Assembly (NCBI GenBank): GCA_004557825.1
Contig: SFFL01000004.1
Coordinates: forward strand, 62,001 to 126,000
Source of the DNA: Bacteroidales bacterium
Lineage (GTDB): Bacteria > Bacteroidota > Bacteroidia > Bacteroidales > Muribaculaceae
Reading direction: 5' to 3'
Length of the DNA stretch: 64,000 nt
The notes beneath the pieces were generated by a model. It did not search any database. It saw only the letters and a program-made list of their open reading frames with translations, and was not told where the DNA came from. Below, one piece after another: positions 58,068-64,000 of this stretch. The number at the start of each line of letters is the position of its first letter. The first letter of the stretch is position 1. Both the position numbers and the translations under genes were made by a program.

Positions 58068-59516
58068 TCAGGAGGGGGAGGCGGGGGTGGAGGCGGCCAG
58101 GGAGGCTGCGGGGGCGGGGATTTTGTAGCCGACCCAGGCGATGAGCACCGACATCAGGGGGGAGAGGATGTTGAAGATGCAGTATGGGAAGTAGATGAGG
58201 GTGGAGACGCCAAGCACGGTCGATTGGGTCACACCGCAGGAGTTCCAGGGGATGAGCACGGAGGTGACCGAGACGGCATCCTCCATGGAGCGGCTGAGCA
58301 GGCGCGCTTCCAGGCCGAAGCGGCGGTAGAGGGCGCGGTACATGTTGCCGGTGATGATGAGCGAGAGATACTGGTCGGCGGTGAGGCAGTTCATGGCCAG
58401 GCCGCTACCCACGGTGGCGCCGACGATGGAGGTGCGTTTGCGCAGGGAGGTGGTGAAGGCCTGGGTGATGCGGCCGAGCATGCCGGTGCCGATCATCACG
58501 GCGCCGAAGGTCATTGCGCATAGCACCAGGAAGATGGTGGAGGCCATACCGGTGACGCCGCCGGTGGCCACGAGGGAGTCGAGGGAGGCATTGCCGGTGG
58601 AGAGTGAGAATCCGCGCCAGAGCCAGAGGGCGGAGGAGGCGGCGTCGGCGATGAGTTGGCCCTGGAAGATGAAGGTGGCCACGGCGCCCATCAGGGCTGC
58701 CAGCAGGAGCACTTTCAGGGTGGGCACACGCAGGAGAATCAGGGCGATGGTGGCTACGGGCACGATGAGCACCAGCGGGGTGATGTTGAAATTGTTGCGG
58801 AGCACTGCCTCCATCTCCACGGTGTGGGTGGCGGAGGTGACGTCGCCGAACATACCCACGCAGAGGTATACAGCCAGGGCGATGGCGATGGAGGGGATGG
58901 TGGTGACCATCAGGTAGCGTATGTGGCGGAAGAGGTCGACGCCGGCGGCCGAGGAGGCCACGACGGTGGTGTCGCTCAGCGGGGAGATTTTGTCGCCGAA
59001 GTAAGCACCGGAGATCACGGCGCCGGCAATCCAGCCGTCGCTGTAGCCCAACACCTGGCCGATGCCCATAAAAGCCACGCCGATGGTGGCGATGGTGGTC
59101 CAGCTCGAGCCGGTGAGCACGGAGATGGCGGCGCTCACGGCGCAGGCGAGCATCAGAAACAAGCGTGGGGAGATTATGTCGAGGCCGTAGCAGATGAGCG
59201 AGGGCACCACACCGGAGGTCATCCAGGTGGTGGCCACCAGGGCTATACATATAAGTATAGGCACGGCGGGGAGAATCTGTCCGGCGCTTCGTCGGAAGCC
59301 GGTGACGAGTCCGCGGCGCGTGAGCGTGCGGCCCGCAAGGGCCAGTGCAAGAGATATGGCCGAGCAGAGCAGCAGAATCCAGGGGCCGATTCCGGCCACG
59401 GCTTCAGCGCCGCGGGCGATGATTACACCCGGCAGGAGCACTATGAGGATGATAAGAGGGGTGAGCGACACGCCTAACCTGGGGTAATTGCGTGTGCCGA
59501 AGGAGATTGCATTCAA
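58068..59516 (-). CDS. nhaC: NhaC family Na+/H+ antiporter
   Basis: Membrane antiporter that exports Na+ (or exchanges malate/lactate in some relatives). About eleven helices; family-typical phrases are VLTGSSWTTIATIGVAFMGI and GAVISGAYFGDKISPLSDTT. Length 482 is normal. The start appears to be TTG at 59516 (then NAISFGTRNYPRLG), since no in-frame ATG or GTG is near and the frame is closed about 65 bases further up. The C-terminus ends in a short Ala/Ser/Pro tail. It has a long unusual leader (59517-59707). Substrate within the family is uncertain. Confidence 0.85.
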   Translation of the reverse strand: MNAISFGTRNYPRLGVSLTPLIILIVLLPGVIIARGAEAVAGIGPWILLLCSAISLALALAGRTLTRRGLVTGFRRSAGQILPAVPILICIALVATTWMTSGVVPSLICYGLDIISPRLFLMLACAVSAAISVLTGSSWTTIATIGVAFMGIGQVLGYSDGWIAGAVISGAYFGDKISPLSDTTVVASSAAGVDLFRHIRYLMVTTIPSIAIALAVYLCVGMFGDVTSATHTVEMEAVLRNNFNITPLVLIVPVATIALILLRVPTLKVLLLAALMGAVATFIFQGQLIADAASSALWLWRGFSLSTGNASLDSLVATGGVTGMASTIFLVLCAMTFGAVMIGTGMLGRITQAFTTSLRKRTSIVGATVGSGLAMNCLTADQYLSLIITGNMYRALYRRFGLEARLLSRSMEDAVSVTSVLIPWNSCGVTQSTVLGVSTLIYFPYCIFNILSPLMSVLIAWVGYKIPAPAASLAASTPASPS

Positions 59517-59707
59517 CCTGTTGGAAATTATTTTACAAACCGTGAATTTTCCCGCCGCGCCTCCCTTACTTGAGGGCTTGCCTTATGCTTTTGGCTTTCC
59601 TTGGATTATAGGGGGCTTATGCTTAGGCTTTCCTTTGGCTTTTGGGCTTTGGGTGGTTTTTTTGTGGCTTTGGCGGTGGGGATGATTTATGTGAGGGTGC
59701 AAATTTA
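59517..59707 (-). promoter_or_regulatory. Long low-complexity leader of nhaC with a distal -7 box
   Basis: TAAATTTG on the minus strand at 59707 to 59700 matches the -7 consensus, placing transcription start about 180 bases upstream of the nhaC start. Between them the minus strand is dominated by AAAGCC and AAGCATAAG words and contains almost no G runs or U runs, unlike any neighbour. No known riboswitch is recognised. It may be an mRNA leader with a regulatory role or a decayed repeat. Confidence 0.4.
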
Positions 59708-60127
59708 CTGACTCTCTGCGAGCTATGCAAACGGCCGGGCGGCTCGCAGCCCCATTTTTAACAAAAAATAAGCAGCCGCGCGCCGATAGTGAAAAAAGCT
59801 TGCCGCCCCGGTTAGCCGCTGCGGCAGCGCCCTCGAGGTAGTGGCGCGATATATCGCGGCCGCGCTATCGGCGGCAGAATCGGCGTAGCGGGACGGCAGG
59901 ATCGGCCGTGCACGGCCGATAACAGGACAAGGCCAGCTACGCAGACGGGCGGCCATCCGGGGGCGGACGCGAAGAATCAGGCGGGGAGCGGGCAGGACAC
60001 GAGGAGCCATCCGGGGCGGGCGCGAAGAATCGCGCCCCTACAGGCTACTATGCGCAGCCTCCTGTTCTACTGTGCTCCTGTCTTTGGGCCATTCTGCATT
60101 AGGCATTCTGCATAATTCATTCTGCAT
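59708..60127. repeat. Composite repeat field A-B-A-A-E
   Basis: In order: GC-rich unassigned sequence; a family A core variant GTGGCGCGATATATCGCGGC at about 59840; a family B copy with exact core 59901-59920 and AACAGGACAAGGCC; a damaged family A (GGCCATCCGGGGGCGGACGC) at 59952; a complete family A at 60008-60090 with CTCCTGT tail; and family E (cattctgcattaggcattct) to 60127, where it reaches the stop of the PCMD gene. Confidence 0.75.
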
Positions 60128-61105
60128 TTAGTAGACGAGCTGGAAGTTGTCGACCCAGAGGGTGAGGCCGAGGGTGCCGATGTAGGCTGTGCCGGAACCG
60201 GAGGAGGCCATAACCATCAGGTGGGTGGGGGTGGCGTCGGGGGAGTCCCAGCCGACTTCCTGCACGGGCACCATTTTCCCTTTGGAGTTGCGGGCGTAGT
60301 AGGATTTGTTCTTGGGTATCAGGCCCATATAGCTTTTATAGAAGGGCTGGGAGGTGATGTCGCCGTAGTGGACGGTGAGGCGGTGGTCGTTGACCCAGCC
60401 GTTGGTGTCCTTGCCGAAGTGCTCGCGGCCGGTGCCTACGCGCTTGGCGTAGAGGTTGCCGTCCTTGTCTTCCCAGCGACGCTGGAGGATAATGTAAACC
60501 TCGGCGTGGTCGTTGCCGGTGTATTTTTTCTGTTTGCCGAAACCGGGGGCGTACAGACGGCCTGTGGAGGCGGGGGGCATAGAGAGTCGGTAGTCGAATT
60601 CAAGGGCCTTGGGACGCTTGGTGAAGGGGATGCCCATCTCCATTTTGGAGTAAGGCTCGGAGGTGGATTTCACCGGTTCGAGGAATTCGCCGAGGAAAAT
60701 CGACCCTGCCACAAGCACATCTATATTAATGATACCGAGCGCTTTGCAGTGCTCCAGCATAGTGGTGAGCTTGCAGGCGCGGCCGCCGCCGGGGCGAGCG
60801 TCGGGGAAGACGGCGTTGGAGGTTTTTGTCACTCCGGCCACTTTGGCCATAACATTGGAAGTGGCCCAGGGGGAGCCGCCGCGGTTGCGGTAGGGGGTGT
60901 CGCCGTTGATGGTGGCGGTTGGGGCTATTTCGTAGACCTGCTTGGTTTTGCCGCCGATGACGGCAGATTCGTGGATGTTGCGGGTGACCCAGTGCTCGAA
61001 GTCGCCATACTTGATGGCCTCTTTGGTCTCGGCCCGGAGAGGAGCGAGGCTTCCGGCCAGCAGCGATGCTGTGATGATTATGCGTGCCGATATGTTCATA
61101 TCCAT
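60128..61105 (-). CDS. PCMD-domain exported protein
   Basis: A 325-residue exported protein of the putative carbohydrate metabolism domain family (PCMD), known mainly from Bacteroidetes and without defined activity. Signal peptide about residues 5-26 (IIITASLLAGSLAPLRA). The domain is visible from EAIKYGDFEHWVTRNIHESA through PKALEFDYRLSMPP to GTLGLTLWVDNFQLVY, a beta-sandwich ending in the family's typical last strand. The predicted promoter (61122-61129) allows only a very short leader before the ATG at 61105; the ATG at 61099 is the alternative. It is divergent from the porU-like gene. A role in binding or handling glycans is a guess from the family name. Confidence 0.78.
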   Translation of the reverse strand: MDMNISARIIITASLLAGSLAPLRAETKEAIKYGDFEHWVTRNIHESAVIGGKTKQVYEIAPTATINGDTPYRNRGGSPWATSNVMAKVAGVTKTSNAVFPDARPGGGRACKLTTMLEHCKALGIINIDVLVAGSIFLGEFLEPVKSTSEPYSKMEMGIPFTKRPKALEFDYRLSMPPASTGRLYAPGFGKQKKYTGNDHAEVYIILQRRWEDKDGNLYAKRVGTGREHFGKDTNGWVNDHRLTVHYGDITSQPFYKSYMGLIPKNKSYYARNSKGKMVPVQEVGWDSPDATPTHLMVMASSGSGTAYIGTLGLTLWVDNFQLVY

Positions 61106-61121
61106 TTTGAATTTCGAGGGG

Positions 61122-61129
61122 CAAAGGTA
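61122..61129 (-). promoter_or_regulatory. -7 promoter box for the PCMD gene
   Basis: TACCTTTG on the minus strand matches TAnnTTTG, 16 bases before the ATG at 61105. Confidence 0.4.
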
Positions 61130-61287
61130 TGAAAAAAATGTTACAGGGTGAAATAATTATGGGCGCTTGCCGTTATAAAAATGAGTAAATAGTGCCTGAC
61201 GGCCACAATTGTGTCCAAACCTGCCAATTTGCGCGGAAAGAATGGACCGGTGTGGACCATTGCGGGCTACACATATATTATATATAG

Positions 61288-64000
61288 ATGATAAACCGAT
61301 ACAATCACCTTCTTCTGCCAATACTGGCTCTGCTGATGGTATGCATCCCTCAGCGAAGCGCAGCATTCAGCAGTTCATATTATGCCGCCAACTCGCGTCT
61401 GAGCAGCGGAAAATGGATCAAAGTGCGCGTCACCACCACCGGTATGCAGGAAATCACCTTCGACCAGCTGCGCCGGATGGGCTTCACCGACCCGGAAAAG
61501 GTGGGTGTGTTCGGCTATAGCGGAACGCTTTTCACCGACAATTCGTTTACGAATTCGGCGGCCGACGACCTGCCGCAGGTGCCGTCGGCTCTGTATGGCG
61601 AGAAGCTGGTGTTCTACGGCGCTGCCGCCGAGGAGCCTTACAACTATTGCTCCAACGCCAACAGCACCTCGACCTACCGCACCGAGATGCGCCACAACTT
61701 CGAGGGCGTTGACTCATATTATTATCTGAGCGAGACCGAAGCGCCCCTGCGGGTCGGTTCGTCGGAGAAGGCAGTCGACAGCAGCCTGGAGTTCGTGAAA
61801 AAGGCTTATGGCCTGGCCTGGCACTATTTTACCGACAACCATCTGAAGTATGGCGCATACCTCTATAGCCCCAATATCACTGCCGACAACCCCTGCACGC
61901 TGCAGATGAGCCTCCCCGGCTACGACACGGCGGACCTCGGCACCGGTGCGGGCAAATATCATACGCTCATCTCCACCGGCATAGCCGCCAAGCACACCAG
62001 CGGCGGCCTGTCGGTGCAGTTCAACGACGGTACCCCTGTGACATTCACCGTGCCGGGCGTGTCGGCCGATGCCTCGCACACGGCCTTCAAGCTCCGCTTC
62101 TTCATTTCCGAGCTGTCGGATGCCACAAAGCTTGTTAAGGCTGCTGACGGGAAGTACACCGTGACACTCTCGCCGAAACCGGGCACCAACGGCAGTCAGG
62201 TGCTGGCGGTGAATTACCTGTCGGTGAGCTATCCGCGCGTGCTCGACCTGAGCGGTGCGGCGCAGCATCGCCTGAGCTTCAACAATATCACCGCCGGACA
62301 AGGTATCGCTCTCGACGGCACCACCACCAGTACCCATGTGTGGGTGACTCCCGGTGGCCAGGAGCTGCCGGTGGAGCTGCCGGTGGTTGACCTGGCAGAA
62401 GGTGTGCGCGGCGTAGTGGCCGACCGCACTCATGCCGCCAAGCTGTCGGAGCCTGATGTGGTAGTCACCGCATTCGACCCCTCGCGCGAGCTCAACACCG
62501 TGGAGGTTGTAGGCGAAATCAGCAACAGCAATTTCCACGCAATGAAGACCCCCGAGATGCTCATCGTGGCTGTGGACAACACTATGGAGCAGGCCGAGAG
62601 GCTTGCACAGCTGCACCGCGATTACACCGGCCTCGATGTGGCCGTGGTGAACTATCGCGCCATTCTCGACGAGATGGCTTCCGGGCAGTCGCATACGATG
62701 GCCGTGCGCCGTCTGGCCAAGATGCTCAACGACCGTACCCCCGGCCGGCTGAAGGGTGTGCTGCTCTTTGCCCGCGCTCCCCGCGACAACACCGGCGTGA
62801 CCGCCATCGAGTCCCCCGAGCAGTTTGCCGCCACATATATCCCGATGCTTCAGTGCCGCGATGGCTCCATATGCGGCGAGACGCCCAAGAGCTATGCCAC
62901 CGATGTAATCTACGGTATGCTTGATGACCGGTTTGTGTTCTCGCCCGAATCGAAGATGCTGGGCACCCATGAGATGCTGCGCTATCCGCTCGATGTGGCA
63001 GTAGGGCGTATCCCCGCCATCAATGCCGGCGAGGCCACCGACTATGTGAGCAAGGTGGAGCGCTATCTGAAGGAGCCTTCCGACAAGCCGCTTTACAATC
63101 ACGCGCTGGTTTCCGCCGACTGGGGCGACCGCAATATGCACATGAATCAGGCGCTGGATATCCGCAGTGAAATCACCGGCAACCGCAGTTCGGTGATGGC
63201 CGATATGCACCTGCTTTCGCTCTACGATAAGTACGGCGGCCGCAACAACCAGCTGCGCGACCGTATGCGCACACTGATGCAGCGCGGTCTGGGCTACTGG
63301 ATTTTCATCGGCCACAGCCACAACCCCTCGGCTATCAGCAATTACGACCTCTGGACCCTCGGCTACGACAAAGCCACCCCTAACCCCAATGCCCCCTTCG
63401 TGGTATTCGCTACCTGCGAGACAGCTATTCTCGACACCCAGGGCGCGTCGCTGCAGGTGCAGATGGCGTTCAACAACAATGGCGGCCTGATTGCCGGTGC
63501 CGGTGCCATCCGCCCGGTTTATGCCGAATATAATGTCTATTTCGCTACTGCCATTACCCGCGCATTCTACACCGTAGATCCCGGCAGCACGTTTGGCGAT
63601 GTGTTTAAGCGCGCCCGCGAGATCTGGTGCCTCACCCCCACTTCGCTCGGCGACGATGTGAACAACAATACTGCCGTGCACATCAATATGCTCTGCTACA
63701 ACTTCATCGGCGACCCGATGCTGCCGATGCGAACCCCGCAGAACAATGTTGTGATCAACACGGTCAACGGCACCGCTCCTGATTCGGAAACCACACTGAC
63801 GCTCAATCCGCTCACTCCCTATGATATCGCCGGGTCGGTAACCGACGCCGAAGGAGAGGTAGACAGCAGTTTCAACGGCGTGGTTACAATCACCATTTAC
63901 GACGGTCGCCACGAGGCTTCTACAGCGCTGAACGCCGACTCTAACAACGCCGCCAAGACGGTAACTCTCAGCGAAAAGGTGCTCCAGGAGGTGAAATTCG
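61288..64000 (+). CDS. porU: C25 cysteine peptidase, type IX secretion sortase PorU-like (3' end outside window)
   Basis: Surface sortase that cleaves the C-terminal sorting signal of T9SS cargo and attaches it to the outer membrane. The visible part is 904 residues from the ATG at 61288, without a stop. A signal peptide (LLLPILALLMVCIPQRSAAF) precedes the N-terminal domain SSGKWIKVRVTTTGMQEITF. The gingipain-like domain has His676 in YWIFIGHSHNP and Cys710 in VVFATCETAILD; the 34-residue gap matches that between catalytic His and Cys in gingipains and PorU (33). A beta-sandwich part begins near residue 815. Three T9SS cargo genes are in this window. A secreted C25 peptidase other than PorU cannot be excluded because the C-terminus is missing. 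Confidence 0.82.
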   Translation, partial: MINRYNHLLLPILALLMVCIPQRSAAFSSSYYAANSRLSSGKWIKVRVTTTGMQEITFDQLRRMGFTDPEKVGVFGYSGTLFTDNSFTNSAADDLPQVPSALYGEKLVFYGAAAEEPYNYCSNANSTSTYRTEMRHNFEGVDSYYYLSETEAPLRVGSSEKAVDSSLEFVKKAYGLAWHYFTDNHLKYGAYLYSPNITADNPCTLQMSLPGYDTADLGTGAGKYHTLISTGIAAKHTSGGLSVQFNDGTPVTFTVPGVSADASHTAFKLRFFISELSDATKLVKAADGKYTVTLSPKPGTNGSQVLAVNYLSVSYPRVLDLSGAAQHRLSFNNITAGQGIALDGTTTSTHVWVTPGGQELPVELPVVDLAEGVRGVVADRTHAAKLSEPDVVVTAFDPSRELNTVEVVGEISNSNFHAMKTPEMLIVAVDNTMEQAERLAQLHRDYTGLDVAVVNYRAILDEMASGQSHTMAVRRLAKMLNDRTPGRLKGVLLFARAPRDNTGVTAIESPEQFAATYIPMLQCRDGSICGETPKSYATDVIYGMLDDRFVFSPESKMLGTHEMLRYPLDVAVGRIPAINAGEATDYVSKVERYLKEPSDKPLYNHALVSADWGDRNMHMNQALDIRSEITGNRSSVMADMHLLSLYDKYGGRNNQLRDRMRTLMQRGLGYWIFIGHSHNPSAISNYDLWTLGYDKATPNPNAPFVVFATCETAILDTQGASLQVQMAFNNNGGLIAGAGAIRPVYAEYNVYFATAITRAFYTVDPGSTFGDVFKRAREIWCLTPTSLGDDVNNNTAVHINMLCYNFIGDPMLPMRTPQNNVVINTVNGTAPDSETTLTLNPLTPYDIAGSVTDAEGEVDSSFNGVVTITIYDGRHEASTALNADSNNAAKTVTLSEKVLQEVKF

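Noticed and set aside
59488..59685. Small hydrophobic plus-strand ORF of 65 codons
   Set aside because: It starts inside nhaC on the opposite strand and runs through the low-complexity leader; composition rather than coding explains it.
61714..63912. Open frame of 732 codons on the minus strand
   Set aside because: It is exactly opposite the porU-like gene, whose plus-strand product has a signal peptide and catalytic motifs. The minus product is an antisense by-product of GC-rich codon bias with no family features.
1..64000. tRNA, rRNA or known riboswitch genes
   Set aside because: I looked for cloverleaf ends and known leader motifs in the gaps and saw none that I can support by eye; a covariance search would be needed to be certain.

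Overview
The window looks like chromosomal DNA from a GC-rich, anaerobic gut Bacteroidales, most likely Muribaculaceae-like (inference). The evidence is gene content and promoters. Bacteroidetes-restricted families are present (DUF4254, DUF4294, DUF2723, PCMD, LptE and WbqC families, secreted proteins with type IX sorting tails, a PorU-like C25 sortase). Pyruvate:ferredoxin oxidoreductase indicates anaerobic metabolism. Many start codons lie downstream of the Bacteroidetes -7 box TAnnTTTG. I found no rRNA, tRNA, IS element, prophage or CRISPR array. Nearly all genes are housekeeping or envelope genes.

Layout. 1-2.7 kb: 3' part missing of leuS, then nadA. 2.8-12.5 kb: a large secreted type IX cargo protein, a Xer recombinase, a methyltransferase-like protein, a YfhO membrane protein, a decayed outer-membrane protein gene and a second type IX cargo. 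12.7-26.8 kb: outer-membrane phospholipase A, MATE exporter, rRNA m5C methyltransferase, the operon sigma-54 activator/lptE/TPR-like/secG, two acyltransferases, DUF4294, nadB, a LolC/E-type permease and WbqC. 26.8-38.3 kb: signal peptidase I, S41 protease, SlyD-like isomerase, mfd and nifJ. 38.5-51.7 kb: proB-proA, queG, polysaccharide deacetylase, DUF2723 membrane protein, DUF4254 and heptosyltransferase-like genes, secreted endonuclease I and lpxA. 51.7-61 kb: a three-gene RND efflux operon, an NhaC antiporter and a PCMD protein. 61.3 kb to the end: the 5' part of a porU-like sortase gene.

Common themes: the lipid A/LPS and outer-membrane genes (lptE, lpxA, a GT9 enzyme, pldA, acyltransferases, a Lol-type permease) and the protein export genes (secG, lepB, porU and three T9SS cargo proteins) serve envelope building; nadA and nadB together make quinolinate for NAD; proB-proA make glutamate semialdehyde for proline.

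The most unusual signal is a set of short dispersed repeat families, several of them palindromic. They fill most longer intergenic gaps as modular clusters and also sit in frame inside conserved genes. Family A has the core GGGCGCGAnnnATCGCGCCC followed by a CTCCTGT-rich tail; family B has the palindrome ATCGGCCGTGCACGGCCGAT; family C is made of AGTGCTTAGA/TAGTAGAT units; family D is AAAATTGAAAATTT-like; family E is GCATTCTGCATT-like; family H is a hairpin around CGGGCATGCGCCCTCA. Insertions are visible in xerD, rsmF-like, the TPR-like gene, DUF4294, wbqC-like, proA and, most strongly, queG. They lengthen the proteins with Ala/Ser/Pro-rich peptides while the catalytic motifs stay intact. This resembles the in-frame palindromic elements of Rickettsia and Wolbachia, but I know of no description of it for this lineage.
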